From Macrolepiota albuminosa (taxonomy: Eukaryota; Basidiomycota; Agaricomycetes; Agaricales; Agaricaceae): DNA of 64,000 bases. The position numbers and the translations under genes are program-made. The stretch lies in contig JAMWFC010000111.1 in NCBI GenBank assembly GCA_027475525.1, positions 1 to 64,000 of the forward strand, in the 5' to 3' direction. The notes beneath the pieces were generated by a model. That model was given only the letters and a program-made list of their open reading frames with translations, was not told the origin of the DNA and searched no databases. Shown here in pieces: positions 32,230 to 44,570 of the stretch. Numbering within the stretch: position 1 is the first letter of the stretch; each line of letters begins with the position of its first letter.

Positions 32230-34350
32230 TGCATCCTTAGATGAGGAGGAGCAAGACAGGGTTTTGTCCATGCTCAGAGTGCAACTGAAGATTGTACTTG
32301 CAAAGTATCCACAGGTGACAAAAGAAACAATGCAAGTACACCTGCAGCTGTATGTAGTAAAGCACATCCAGATGATGAGGTGCCACCAGTAGGCAGTGCC
32401 CCCTGAAGATTCAGAGGGGTATGTTGAGCTATTTGCTCAGATCTTTGAGCTTGAGATGCAGCAGTATCTCAAGCACAAGAGGATGAGGAGCAGTATGGTG
32501 TCTACTGCTACACCAACAAGCTCAGTGGGATACAACTCCCTGTGGTTTGATTGTACCCCAGCAATAGAGGAGGTGATGGAACTTCTAGAAGCTCAAGAAG
32601 GCTGACAAGTCTCAGGAAGACTTTGTGCAGCGATGTGCTGCTGCAAGCAGGCAGAGGTACCTGACAGGGATGGATGATGAGGGGGAGTCAACAGTTGAAA
32701 TGTCGACTCAGGATGTAGTGGGAGGTGTGAGGAGTGAGACAGGGGCAGAATACTGCCCAAGACAGGGTGAAGGAGTTTCAAACTCTGGAGAAGAAGTAGA
32801 GTAATTGCAGGTGCAGACAAAGCAACTGGGTCTGGGGAGGCTGGCAATGCAAGTGGAGCTGCAGCAGAACCAGCAGGTGGCAATGACTGATACTATGGCC
32901 AAAAAATTCAATTTCCAGAGAATGAGGAACCAGGACCTCTGAGTTCAGGAGAAATTGTGCGTCGATGATCAAGGCATTGTGTTTGAAGGCATTAATGGTG
33001 TGACATCTGTGGACAACATGTGCCAGCAGTATGTGCAGAGGTGAAGGGCTGTGGATGGCCCAAGGCATGATAGCATTTCTTGCAGAGAGGTCAGAGACAA
33101 GAGTTGCAAATTGATCAGTTAGCAGATAGCCAGTGGGCGACAGCAGAGGGGCAAATTAGTGCAATTTGTTGTGCCTGAGGCCTGGGAAAACACACCTGAT
33201 ATGAATGAGGCAGCCAGGGCGCATAGGGAGAACATGCATGATTGGTTGATTCAACTGGTAAATGACATGCTAGGAGTGTGCTTCAATTTCTCTGAAGGTG
33301 TCAAGCCCCATAGGGCAGAGACAAAGACCATATGGTCTTAAACTGGAAGTTACTGGTTCTTGCAACTTGAGGACTGGGCTATTGACATGTGCTATCATCT
33401 GGTGGCATGCCACTATGGGAGAGACAATATAGATCACAAGCAAGTATTTGTATTGCAGGAGTTCCTAGAAGGAGAGGCTAAGGCATGGTATTGCCACCAT
33501 ATCCTGCACATGAACCGAACAGTCTAGGAGTGGACTTTCAAAAATGTTCTGATTGGACTATACAATTGGTTTGTAAGCCTGTTGACTATGCAGGATGCAC
33601 ATGAGGCCTTCCAGAAGGTGCAGTATAGTGAGAAGACAGGTGTGCAAGGGTTTTATGATGTGCTTTGAGAGCACACTCAGAATATGGCTGTCCACCCAGA
33701 CAAGTATACTATATGTGAGGCATTCCTGGACAGACTGCCCTTGGAAATGAGAAGGTCACTGATCCATGACAATAATCTGTCTCCTAAAATCAATACTATG
33801 AATGAGTTTTTGGCTTATGCTATACCATATGAGCAGTCACTGAAAACAGCGACGCACTACAAGCAGCAAACAATGAGGTGGCAGATGCCCCAGAGGACAG
33901 TTTAAAATTGGCATGTTTGTGATGCAGCAAGCCAACCTGATGCTGAGAAGCACCCTGCAGATAGTGGTTTGTGATGATAAAAAAAGGAACAGGGAAGTCC
34001 AATGGACAGGTGGAGATGAGAAGCCACAAGAGGACTAGGCCAAGAATGAAGGAAATGCACAGCTTCTGAGCCAGCCACATAAAGATGAGAGTAGAGGCCA
34101 GAGGGCAGGGCTGAAGATTGTGAGTAAGGCAAAAATGCCTGGCATCCAGTGATGCTTCAGCTGTGGGGCTCACAATTATTTTGCAAATTTGCCTAAGTGT
34201 CCCCAGTATAGGCCATGGGACTCTGTGCAGCTTTGGGCTGCCCATATGGTTGATGGTGGTGATTGTGAGATGAGTGAGGCCAGCAGCGGGCCAGGAGGAG
34301 ACTCGGAGGCAGAATTGGCTCTGTGAAGGAGGATGATAAGTTGGTAACCA
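32230..34350 (+). pseudogene. Gypsy-2 gag relic
   Basis: Broken gag. Recognisable pieces are 32396-32605, the capsid N side at 33159-33341 (MHDWLIQLVNDMLGVCFNF), the capsid C side at 33684-33905 (AVHPDKYTICEAFLDRLPLE), and a zinc knuckle near 34153 (CFSCGAHNYFANLPKC). It matches the inverted gag at 29858-30514. Stops are frequent, so no product is expected. Confidence 0.75.
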
Positions 34351-34494
34351 TAGATGTATATACCAATGACTACTATAGTCATGATAGCAACTCAGAACAC
34401 TTAAGTGGTGCTCATGGACTATCCAGAGGATGAGTATGATCGTCCAGAAGGAGACCAGCATGTTCAGATGTAGTGAGTAACACTGCATAAGGCC

Positions 34495-34968
34495 TTGACA
34501 AAGCTGATGCACCCAAGGTATAGGCAAGATAAGAAGGCATGCCTGGTAACATACATGAATGTGAATGGTAGTTCTGCATGGATATTGTGGGACTCAGGAA
34601 GTACCATGTCAGGAATCACACCACAGTTTGCGCATGTGCACCAGATTTGTGTTAACAAATTGGAGGAGCCCATAACTCTCCAATTGGGGACAGTGAGCAG
34701 TAGGTCAGTAGTCCAGTTCAGGATGAAGGCCAAGGTGGCCATGGAAGGGGTGTCCACTATGAAGTACCTCAATGTAGCAAACTTTGATCACTATGACATG
34801 ATTATTGGCATGCCCTTTATGTGCAAGAATGGAGTCCTGCTAGACTTTGGCAAGGATGAGGTAGTCATCAATAGTAAACAACTGAAAGCAGAGCAAGTGG
34901 TCTTGGAGGATATGGATGGATGCCTGCGTCAACAGAGGGTGACCAAAAAGCATTGTGACAAGAACTGA
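34495..34968 (+). pseudogene. Gypsy-2 aspartic protease segment
   Basis: Open for 157 codons. The retropepsin active site is WILWDSGSTMSG (about 34580-34615), followed by hydrophobic strands and the flap-side motif DMIIGMPFMCKNGVLLDF typical of gypsy proteases. It continues past a stop toward the mariner insertion at 35203. Confidence 0.85.
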
Positions 34969-35440
34969 CTCCATGATTGTCAATGCAAGGCAGTGGTGGA
35001 GGAGGTAAGAGAAGAAGTTGAGCCTATGTCTAGTCTGCCAGCAGATTTGCCACATCTGATGATGACTGAGAAAAATTTTCAGGTGAGTTGGGTTGCCTGT
35101 TCTGGGACAGCAAGGAACGGGGACACTAGAGTGAACACCAGAGTAGGGAGAAGGTGAGCAGTTAGTTGTAACTCTGCTGCACCAGCGGTGGCAGAGGGAA
35201 TATACTGGCTTAAAAAACTGCCCCAATGTTTGGCCTTTTTGGAAAAATTCACATGGTGTGCAACATTTGTATAAGAAAAAAATCATAGAAATTCACATGA
35301 CATATGACTATATCCTGGCTTTATAATGACGTATAAATCATGTGATTTGGACAAGAACTCGCTGATTAATAAATCAAACAAAATATTCAATCATTGGGGC
35401 AGTTTTTTTGACCTACTCTAATTTACTCTAATTTCCATAT

Positions 35441-36470
35441 CTAATACTTGGTATGGCCTCCATTTGCCTTTATAACTGCCTTGATCCTTCTAGGCATGCT
35501 CTCTATGAGGCTTTGGCATATGTACCTCTGATGATATTTTATTCCACTCCTTGACCACTCTCTCCCACAACTCATGCACTCCTTTAGCGGGTACCTCATA
35601 CTCCAAAAGTTTGCACTTGATGTAAACCCAGAGATGTTCAATAGGATTGAGGTCAGGGGATTGGGCAGGCCAGGATATCACAATGATGTTGTTATCAGAA
35701 AACCAGGTTGTTGCCCATTTGGAGGTGTGTTTTGGGTCGTTGTCCTGCTGAAAATATTGTCATTCCTCCTCCATTTCCAACTTCTCAAAGCTTTCCACCA
35801 CTTCCTCATCCAAAATCTCACAATATTGTGCAGCATCCATCTTTCCCTGAACTTCTATGAGCTTCCCTACTCTATTCCAACCCATGCAGCCCCATACCAT
35901 TAAATTGTTTCCTCCTCCATGCTTAACAGTTGGTGTAGTGGTGTGGTCAGATAGTGGTTCTCCTGGAATTTTCCACACATATACCTTCCCATGTGATCCA
36001 ATCCGATTAATCTTTGTCTCATCACTCCACAAAACTCTTTTCCAATCCTCCACTGTCCAGGTTTCATGATACTGAGCAAATTTGAGCCAGTTTGCATGCT
36101 GAGCAGCCTTGAGCATAGGAACTTTCTTCTTTGTTGCTAAGCAAAAGCCTGCCTCCTTCAATGCATTTCTGACTGTCTGAGGATTGACAGGACTAGAGAT
36201 GACAGAATTAATGAACTGTGTAGCTTGAACAGCATTATCCAGCTTCCCAGTAGTAATTTGACGAATAATAGCCTGTTTGTCACGTGCTGTAAGCTTGGAA
36301 GGACGACTTCCAGGATGATTCTCTTTGTTGCTCTCCAGCTCTTTGCTGATCCTTCCCACAGTGCCCCTTCCCAGGCCAGTTTTTGCTTGGATTTGATACT
36401 GAAAATACCCCTCATTGAGGAGAGAAGCAACAGAAGAGCGATTGGCAGCAGAAACAGGTCACATAATGGT
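35441..36470 (-). pseudogene. Mariner-1 DDE transposase, broken
   Basis: Reads from a helix-turn-helix region (LNEGYFQYQIQAKTGLGRG; then SKLTARDKQAIIRQITTGKL) to the catalytic core: VLWSDETKINRIGSHG (first Asp), QQDNDPKHTS (second Asp), SPDLNPIEHLW (Glu), the Tc1-like DD34E pattern. The C terminus ends RRIKAVIKANGGHTKY at 35441. Breaks: ATG-TGA at the presumed start near 36460, a 77-bp duplication in the upstream region, a TGA at about 35760 between the first and second Asp motifs, and a frameshift near 35530. Confidence 0.92.
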
Positions 36471-36510
36471 GGTAGAGTGTCAAGAAGGTGATTGATTGAA
36501 GTTGAATATA

Positions 36511-36664
36511 TCAAATTAGTACAAACAAGGTCACATGACATTGTTTATACTTTCCACAAGGTGTTTCCATCTTCTACTGCTGAAAAGTCAAATTAGTACA
36601 AACAAGGTCACATGACATTGTTTATACTTTCCACAAGGTGTTTCCATCTTCTACTGCTGAAAAG
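36511..36664. repeat. 77-bp perfect tandem duplication inside Mariner-1
   Basis: Identical copies 36511-36587 and 36588-36664, lying between the transposase start and the right inverted repeat. Confidence 0.97.
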
Positions 36665-36872
36665 TATTGAGAAAATATGAAAATTAAAGTGAGTCAAAAA
36701 ACTGCCCCAATGATTGAATATTTTGTTTGATTTATTAATCAGCAAGTTCTTGTTTAAATTACATGATTTATATGTCATGTGAATTTCTATGATTTTTTGC
36801 CTACATAATTGTTGCACAATGTGAATCTTTCCAAAAAGGCTGAACATTGGGGCAGTTTTTTGAGCTAGTGTA

Positions 36873-39650
36873 TGCTGATATTGTCAATGGAACAAAGGAG
36901 GAGTTGCCTCTGTGGAGGGATGTCAACCATGAGATAAATTTCATTGATGACAACAAGCAGTATAAATATCATTTGCCTTGCTGTCTCCAAGCATTGCAGA
37001 ACCAGTTGTAAGACAAGACTAACTGGTACTTGAATGCATGTTGGTGGGAGGTGAGGCTGGCAGCGCAGGTGGCACCACTGTTGTGCATTTCCAAGAAGGA
37101 TGGGACATTGTGCATGGTGCTAGATGCGTGGCAGCACAATGATAATACTGTTAAGGACATGACACCCCTGCTGGACCAGGAGGTCATTTAGTGGCTCAGA
37201 TGAAAGTGCAATCAAAAATTAACCTGACTGATGTGTATGAGCAGGTGTGCATAAGTACTTTGGACATACACAAGATGCTGTTTGCATTACCCATGGAGAC
37301 ATTTGTGAGTAATATTATGCAGATTGGTGACTGTAATGTGCCAGCAATGTTTCAGAGGCTGATGACCTCAATATTTTAGAATGTTATTGGAAAGTTTGTG
37401 CATGTATACTTGGATAACATATTTATATTTTTGGACTCCACTGCAAAGCATGAGGATCAACTCAAGGTCGTGTTTGAGCAACTTAGGAAAAACAGGTTGT
37501 ACCTTGAATGGAAGAAGTGCAAGTTGCACACAGAGACAATTGACTGTTTAGATCACATAATAGATGACCAGGAGATCTACCCCAACACAGATAAGATTAA
37601 TAGGATTTAGGAGTGGCATGTACCACAGAATTACAATGATATACAGTGCTTTGTGGGGTTGGTAAACTATATTCACACCTTCTTGCCAGACATTTTGGCA
37701 TATATAGGGCTGCTGATGGCCATGACTTTGAACGGGGCTCTGTTCCACTGGTGACCGCTGCACCAGCAGTGCTTTGAGATGATCAAACAGATTTGTGCCA
37801 AGATGCTGGTGTTGCAACCTATTGATCCTAGGCGGGACAAGCCTATATGGCTCATTTGTGATGCATTCAAGACTGGGGTCAGAGCCATATATGGGCAGGG
37901 AGCGTCATGGCAGACTTGCCACCCTGCTGGGTTTATATTGAAGAAGTTCATGGTGGCACAGCAGAACTACGCCGTATATGAGCTGGAGACACTGGCCATA
38001 CTGGAGGCTCTACTGAAATAGGAGGACAAGTTGATGGGATATAAGATACATGTCATCACCAACCATAAGGCTCTTGAGTTCTTTAAGATACAGTTGCACC
38101 TGTTGCTGCAGCACGTTGATTATATGTAGAGGTATCAGTTCAACATTACATATGTGAAAGGTGAGCTGAACAAGATTGCCAACTGTTTGTTCTACTATTT
38201 CTTGCATGATGTGTTGTTTGTGGAGATTGTAGCATGCCCCAGTGATCACACCCACTTTACAGTGGAGGACAGGTTGGTCTACACCAATAATGTGGTGGGA
38301 GATAGAGTGCTCAGGGTGCCAAGGAATCAGCAGCTAATTATGACACTGCTGGAGCAGGTGCACTGGATAGTGGGGCACTTTGGCCCTCAGCAAACATTAG
38401 CATATGTGCAGCAGTGGTACTGGTGGCCCCAGATGGTCACAAATGCAACTAAGGTTTGTGGTATGTGTGAGTTGTGCCAGCGGTTGAAGATGTCAAATGC
38501 AAGGCTGGTAGGCTGGTTGCACTCTCTGCCTATTTCTGGTAGGCCTTGGGACTTGATTGGGATGGACTTTGTTGGTCCTTTCTCAAGATCCCAGGGTTAT
38601 AACTATCTTTGAATGGTGCCAGATGACCAGTATGGTGCACTTGATACTGGTCAACACTGCAATGACAGCGCCTGAGTTGTCATGGATATATCTCAAGGAG
38701 ATAGTGTGATTGCATGGGTTGCCAAGCTCCATTGTCAGCAATAGTGATGCAAAGTTCACTTTGGCTTGGTGGAGGGAGTTGCACAAGCTGTTGGGAGCAA
38801 AACTGCTCATGTCAACATTGTTTTACCCACAGATTAATGGGCAGACAGAGCATGCTAATTGCAATGTGGCACAGATCTTTAGGACTGTGGTCCAGCTGGA
38901 CCAGGGGGACTAGGTTGATAAGATACCCATGACCAAGTTTGTGATCAACACAAGTGTGTCTGAGACAACGTGCTATGTGCTGTTTGAGTTGAATGATAGG
39001 TACATGCCTACCATGCTGCAGGAGTTTTGCAGTGATGGGGTTGTGCACCGGGGGGTGTGCAAGTTCATGCAGCAGGCACTAACTAATCTGGCAGACACGC
39101 ACAACACAATTATTGAGGCCCATGTATTTCAGATATGTAACACAAACGTGCAGAGGAGAAAAGAGCCTGCAATTGTGCAGGGTGATTTGGTGTTCCTGTC
39201 GACAAGGAATCTCAACTTGTCTAAGAGCAGGGCAGCAAAGCTTTGTCTGAGGTGGGTAGGGCCCTATCGGGTCCATAGCACTGAACCGAGCACATCGGAC
39301 TATGTGCTGGAGCTACCAGCTGTGTTGCAGAAGAGGCAGATTGTGCCTAAGTTTCATGTGTTGTTGCTATGACCTTACAGTCTGAGCAATGATGCACTCT
39401 TTCCTAACAGGGCCACTCCAGAACCCTATGACTTTGGGGCTGCCGAGGATCAGGAGTAGTTTGTGGATGAAATCATTGGCCATTGATGGATGGCACAAGA
39501 AGGCCTTGAACTCGAGGTTTGTTGGAGTCTGGGGAACATAACTTGGGAGCCACTGCGCAGTTGCGTGGAATTAGAGGCCCTGAGCCATTACCTGGAGCTG
39601 CAGGGCATTGGCTGCCCATGGGACCTGGCAAGACATGTGAGTGGCATGTA
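36873..39650 (+). pseudogene. Gypsy-2 RT, RNase H, integrase and chromodomain
   Basis: After the mariner the polymerase resumes with EELPLWRDVNHEINF and CISKKDGTLCMVLD. The RT loop reads VYLDNIFIFLDS, so the second Asp of YxDD is Asn. RNase H includes WLICDAFKTGVRAIYGQG and NYAVYELETLAILEALL. Integrase has an HHCC region (about 38360-38500; VHWIVGHFG ... CGMCELC), Asp in GMDFVGPF, SNSDAKFT in place of the usual SDRGxxF, and Glu in INGQTEHAN. At 39440-39640 a chromodomain is readable in frame (FVDEIIGH, SLGNITWEPLRSCVELEAL). Numerous stops make it non-functional. Confidence 0.85.
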
Positions 39651-39851
39651 AGAGGAGGTGGTCAAGCTGGCATGCTGAGTCCAGTGCCAGTGAGGGTGAT
39701 GGAAGTGTCATGGAGGTGACATGGTGGAGCATGACCATAATCAAGCGGGGTTATGTCAGCATGGCTGAGTTTGTCAGCAGTGAAATGCGGAGAGATTTTT
39801 TTTCTTCTCTTGTCTTTAGTCTGCTCTCTTGCAAAGGAAAAACTTGTTGCT

Positions 39852-42823
39852 ATGTTGTACTATCAACGATGCAGACAGCCTGAGAGTTCAAGCACAGGCT
39901 CAAGGAGGGGGAGAACTGGGCATGACCCAGTGGACTATGAGGAAGAGAGTTATGAAGAGTTTGAGCAGCAGTCAATGTAGGTGTCACCTGCGCAAATGTT
40001 TTATGTGGGAGGACGGTATCAGCAAGGCCCCCTGGGTCAACTATACTATCAAGCTACTCAGTGGGGGTATCCACAGGTGATGTCAGGCCTGGTTGGCCTG
40101 GTATCTATGAAGGTTGACAATGAAGTGTGGAATGCGCCACAGTACTATTATCTGCAACTGACAGAAGCAGTGCAATCAATTCCACAACCACAAAAAGTGG
40201 TGCAGTATGTGCTGAGAAGATACATGAGAGCCTCTCTAGCACCACAAGTACCCCCACGGGCCCCGCAGCAATCACAAAATGTCAGAACAGAGCTGCAGCT
40301 ACAACAGGTGCAGAGATGTACAATGAAGACTCCAGCTGCTTGATCCCCTGGCACTGAGATGCCAAAAGCTCCAATTGCTGTAAGCAGAGGGCAGAAGAAG
40401 GGCAGGGGATGGGTGAAAAAGCCAGTAGAGGCTGAGGAGGAAGTGCAGGAGGCTATGCGGTAGAGACTAGGGGCAGCAGGATATTCTGTGCCCTCAGATG
40501 CCAAGTTCTTGAGCGACCTACTCATGATAATGGTGTTGAGTGGGCTGCTGGATGAAAATGATAACCTACAACATCAGCGGCAGATGGCGCTGCAGCAGCT
40601 ATTGAATGCGCAGAAGCGCAAGACACAGAGTCAGACAGAGGACCATGAGAGTGAGCCCAAGAAGGCTAAAGTAGCAGAGGAAGAGCGAAGTGAGGTACTA
40701 CGGGTGCGTGAGAAGCAGCTGAAGAGGCGACTTGTAAAGCTGGTGGAGGGGCCATTTACCAGGCTTATGGTAGAGGGCCAGAATAAAGGTATGGAGGCAG
40801 GAGAGCTGCCCTCTGGAGAGGTATTGACCGCAGAGAGTATGGGGTTCTGCATAGCAGAGGAATTGGCAATAGAAGTGATTGGGACACTAGCTGGGAGAGT
40901 TGGGGTGCCAAGTATGCCCAATAAGGGTCTTGAGGTGTCCATGCATGCTCCAAGCCCTGTGATGGCAGCACCAGTGAGGAGACAGGGGCCCAGGTGCCCA
41001 GTCAATGTGAGCAAGCTGGTTTTGCAAAATTTCTCTGCTGATGTCCCATTTGGGGCAGGTCCTGCCCAGCTACAGTTCATACTGCCAGAGCTCCTGCCCA
41101 CTCTATCCAGTGTGTTTATACTAGCACTGGTTCCAAGTGACTCACAACCTGCCTCCAGTAGGAAGAAAAGGAGTAAAGGCAAGGCTAAGGCAGTGTTTGG
41201 AGAGGTGGTGGATGAGGACAGTAATTACAAGCAGGATTTGCCTCATCATTGTCAGAAGGAGAAGAGAGCAGGCCCAGAGAGTCCTTGATGGATCACTTGG
41301 GGAGACAGGTATACCTTGTGCAGGCACGCAAAAAGAAGGCAAATCAGAAGTTGGAGACAGAATGCCTCACGGAATAAGGTATGACAGACCAAGTTGCAAT
41401 TAGGAAGAATCCCCGACTTGCTAGGGGTGTACATTTGGAACACCCATAATGTAGAGCGACACAACTCCTGTTTTGTGGGGGGTCTGAGAGAGTATGTCTA
41501 CTGGTCCCCCTACTTGAATGCGATTTTCTTTGGAAATGAGGCCAATAAGGCCTCGTACTTCAAGCAGCATTATTAGAAGAGTGCAGCAGTACCGCACATA
41601 ATGGTATACAAGCATGTGCTGCAGGGATTTCCCATGAACCTACTAGACAGGCTCTTCAGATATCTGTCCAACGAGCACGCTCCGTGGTGGGAACGCATTG
41701 TGGCATATATGCTGTTTACAGAGTTCCAGCATTTTGCTGGGAGGGTTGAGGCTGACTTCAGAGACAACACTATGAGGTACACACTGGACAATACAGGGTT
41801 TGCATCACCAGTTGACCCTCGTCAACCAGGCATCTCTGAGGACAATGCTATGATGAAGTGGATGACCATACCCCCTTGTTTAACAATGTGCAAGGAAGAT
41901 GGCAGCTTGCAACTTGCAGCTATGCATCCTCCTCCACCTGTGCAACTGTTTGATCTCAACACATTGGCATGGTACACCATTGTATTTGGCCACCCAGGCC
42001 TGGATAATGCATTTACTGGACTGGCCTTTGACTTAGCATACCAGATACACTACTGTATGCTCTTTGGTTACACACTAGCATGGGCAGTATGTGCCAGTAG
42101 AGCAGGTCAACCCACTATTGTGCGACAGCTAGTGCTAGTATTTGCATGACCAGGATTGTATCAAGAGGCTGTAGCAGTCTTTAACAAGAAGGATCATCAA
42201 CACCCATTTCAGCCTCTGAGCAGAGAAAACTTTGAGTATCATCAAATATACATGCCCAAAAGCATGTCGCAGAATTTCAGCAACAATGATGCTATTTGAG
42301 TACTGCTTCAGAATTGCATTCCAGTAGAATGGGTGGACCATGCATATATCTATAGACTGGTATACATGGAGCAGCACTTTTTCAAACTCACCATATTGCT
42401 TGACGTCTTCTAAGCAGCCGATAATGAGCATCACCATCACTTGGCCATATATGGCATGCCTCTTGCCATTCTAAATTGGGACAGGTAGACAAAATGAAAG
42501 CTGACAATTAGTATTAATTATTATTCAAGATCTGTGAGGAGGAGAAGGCAAGCATGCCAACACAGAGTAGGGGAATGTACTATTATATCGGTACCAATCC
42601 CAACTTCAAGTATTTGCAGATGAGATTGCAGGATGACATTCTCCCCATCCTGACACTCTCAAGGCACCCTCTGGACACTAAGGCAACTAACGTTGCCCTA
42701 CAGGATATGGAAATGGCTGCCTCCAAAGAGGTTGTGAATGCCCAATCATCCTCATTGACTAATGTCGAATCAAGGAATGGTGGTGGCAGCAGGACAGGCA
42801 AGGCACCTAGCCAATTGCCCATG
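39852..42823 (+). pseudogene. Long decayed ORF of unknown family
   Basis: One frame stays largely open from 39852 to about 42480 (39852-39980, 39981-40343, 40488-41288, then after a short frame change 41601-42149 and on to 42480), with isolated stops. The N terminus is Gln/Tyr/Pro-rich. The middle (40488-41288) has a Lys/Glu/Arg coiled-coil-like stretch and a Lys/Ser-rich basic patch (SRKKRSKGKAKAV). The C-terminal half looks like a compact globular domain: HNVERHNSCFVGGLREYVYW, PWWERIVAYMLFTEFQHFAG, AWYTIVFGHPGLDNAFTGLA. A second frame at 42554-42823 (SRGMYYYIGTNPNFKYLQMR) ends abruptly at the TRIM. I cannot name the protein; it resembles multicopy proteins of mushroom transposons. No polymerase, nuclease or recombinase motif is seen. 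Confidence 0.55.
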
Positions 42824-43440
42824 TGTAACACTTCCAGAGGATTGAACCGACAACCTCAGGAAAACTGGAACTAGCAGGGCTTGAACCTGCATCGCATGTT
42901 ACCATTACACCATAGTCCCGTGTTACTACTTGCTTTTTCTTGTCAACTAGTACCATTCTAGCTCCAGTCAATAGGGGCTTAGGCATAACCCTGGGCTTTA
43001 ACTAAGGTGTATTGACACACCCTTACACTCTCCCCTCTAGACTTGTTCCGGCAAGTCTCAGGATCCCAAGTGCGCCCTCCTTGTACCTTATCCTGATCAC
43101 AGACCATGCATCCGGTATTTCATGACTTATAGGTCCCAGGGTAAAGGCCACCTTATGTCAGCGGATCAACCTAGATCATGACGCAGGCTTGGTCGCGAAC
43201 ATACAATGCTAGCACAGCCACTGTAGTTCCACCAAATGTATCACTTCCGGAGGATTGAACCGACAACCTCAGGAAAACTGGAACTAGCAGGGCTTGAACC
43301 TGCATCACATGTTACCATTACACCATAGTATCATGTTACTACTTGCTTTTTCTTGTCAACTAGTACCATTCTAGCTCCAGTCAATAGGGGCTTAGGCATA
43401 ACCCTGGGCTTTAACTAAGGTGTATTGACACACCCTTACA
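42824..43440 (-). mobile_element. TRIM-like miniature LTR element with a tRNA-like module in each LTR
   Basis: Two 204-bp direct repeats (42824-43027, 43237-43440) with TGTA...TACA ends flank a 209-bp non-coding core. Read on the minus strand the repeat starts TGTAAGGGTGTG, and the core ends in a purine tract (AGAGGGGAGAG) immediately before the left repeat, where a polypurine tract should be. The core starts TTTGGTGGAACTACAGTGG where a primer site should be. No gag or pol is present. Target duplications are not evident: the right flank is gypsy integrase, the left flank is the unknown ORF. Confidence 0.75.
42864..42920 (-). repeat. tRNA-like sequence in the TRIM LTR
   Basis: Minus strand: acceptor-like GGGACTA pairs with terminal TAGTTCC (seven pairs, one G-T); A-box TGGTGTAATGGTAAC; T arm GCAGG-TTCAAGC-CCTGC with B-box GGTTCAAGCCC. 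The anticodon arm is missing. The second LTR copy (about 43277-43333) has the same boxes but a decayed acceptor side. Confidence 0.7.
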
Positions 43441-44500
43441 AAGTGTTTCCACATAAAACAGCAACATTCCTGTCACAGCACTCACACAATTATTGTAGGC
43501 AAAGTCTGCAAACAGTAACCATTCCACCCAGTTATTCTGGTAGTAATTGATGAACATGTGCAGATAGATCTTCAACTCCTGATTGACTCTCTCCAGTTGC
43601 CCATTCAACTGCAGGTAATGTGCTGTCAACAACACAGGCTTGATGCCTAGCCTCTCCCACATCCACCTCACGTATTGTGCCACAAACTGTGGCCCCCTGT
43701 CAGAGACCACCTGCAGGCACCACACACATTCCATGAATGTGTTGCACATGGTCACTGCATTATCAGTTGAGTGTGCCCCTAGGAAGTGGGCCCGCTTAGT
43801 TGACTTATCACAGACTACTTGGATCATGTCATACTCCCATGAGACCAGCAGTGGTCTGATGTAGTCTGTCAAAATGTGCTGCCATAGACTATTGGAGATC
43901 TCCAGTGGCTGCAATGGGCCATATGGGCACTGATGAGGGCTTGATACACTGACAAATCTTGCACCCCTCCATATACCATCACATGAACTCGGACATATGA
44001 GGCCAATAATAGTTTTGGGTGATCAAAGCCAGTGTATTCACCCACCCCAGGTATCCAGCTGGTATTGAGTCATTGTACAATTGCAGGACCATACACTTCA
44101 CCTCATTGTTGTTCAGTACATACACAAGACCATGAAAATGGACCACACCCTCCTCCACCGTGAAGTCACACAGCTGCAACTTCACCAGTGCCGGTGCATT
44201 TGCCATACTCAGGACCATTGCCAGCCATGGATCATGCTCTGTCATCTTACAAATCCTATTCAGGATGTCCCCATCTGCCACTATCTATTGTGTCGCTGCC
44301 ACACATTCTGATTCAACTGACTGCCCACACCAGGCCAACTGCACCACCACACCATGCTTTCCCATCTGCCGCTCTGGCAACACTGTCTCCTCCACATTAT
44401 CACATGCTCTTTGTGCTGGCTTGTGGTCTGGGCACCGGAACAGACCATCAGGCCCTGTGCTTAGCTCCTTCACCCTGTAATGAATGACAAACATAAAACA
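43441..44500 (-). pseudogene. Gypsy-3 integrase, truncated
   Basis: 44281-43979 holds the pre-integrase/HHCC side (YNDSIPAGYLGWVNTLALI, then QNYYWPHM). 43914-43441 holds the catalytic core: ILTDYIRPLLVS (first Asp), VVSDRGPQFVAQYVRWMWER (second Asp) and LNGQLERVNQELKIYLHMF (Glu). The C-terminal domain is absent because the TRIM boundary cuts after LLFYVETL. Confidence 0.85.
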
Positions 44501-44570
44501 GTTCAGAAAAAGACTCCACCCTTGCCTGCCATTGAGTCAAGTCCCTTGCTGTCATGAAGTACTCCAAATT

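Larger units (their letters stand above)
35203..36870 (-). mobile_element. Tc1/mariner element (Mariner-1) inserted in Gypsy-2
   Basis: A 1668-bp insertion (77 bp of it probably artefactual) with long terminal inverted repeats of roughly 190 bp (35203 to about 35425, 36690 to 36870), ends TACTGGCTTAAAAAACTG and CACTAGCTCAAAAAACTG, flanked by TA dinucleotides (35201-35202, 36871-36872). The TA target site fits Tc1/mariner. Host gypsy sequence resumes on both sides. The transposase is on the minus strand. Confidence 0.93.
31410..39650 (+). mobile_element. Decayed Ty3/gypsy chromovirus (Gypsy-2), split by a mariner
   Basis: Plus-strand order: LTR, gag relic (32230-34350), protease (34495-34968), RT, RNase H and integrase (36873-39400), chromodomain (39440-39640). 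Many stops and frameshifts are present. A Tc1/mariner copy sits between protease and RT. No matching 3' LTR is visible; the right end joins an unrelated ORF at about 39.8 kb, so the element is truncated. Confidence 0.85.

Noticed and set aside
42554..42831. Minus-strand frame 42583-42831 as gag continuing from Gypsy-3
   Set aside because: The plus-strand reading (MYYYIGTNPNFKYLQMR) looks more protein-like and follows the upstream unknown ORF; the minus frame has no gag motif.
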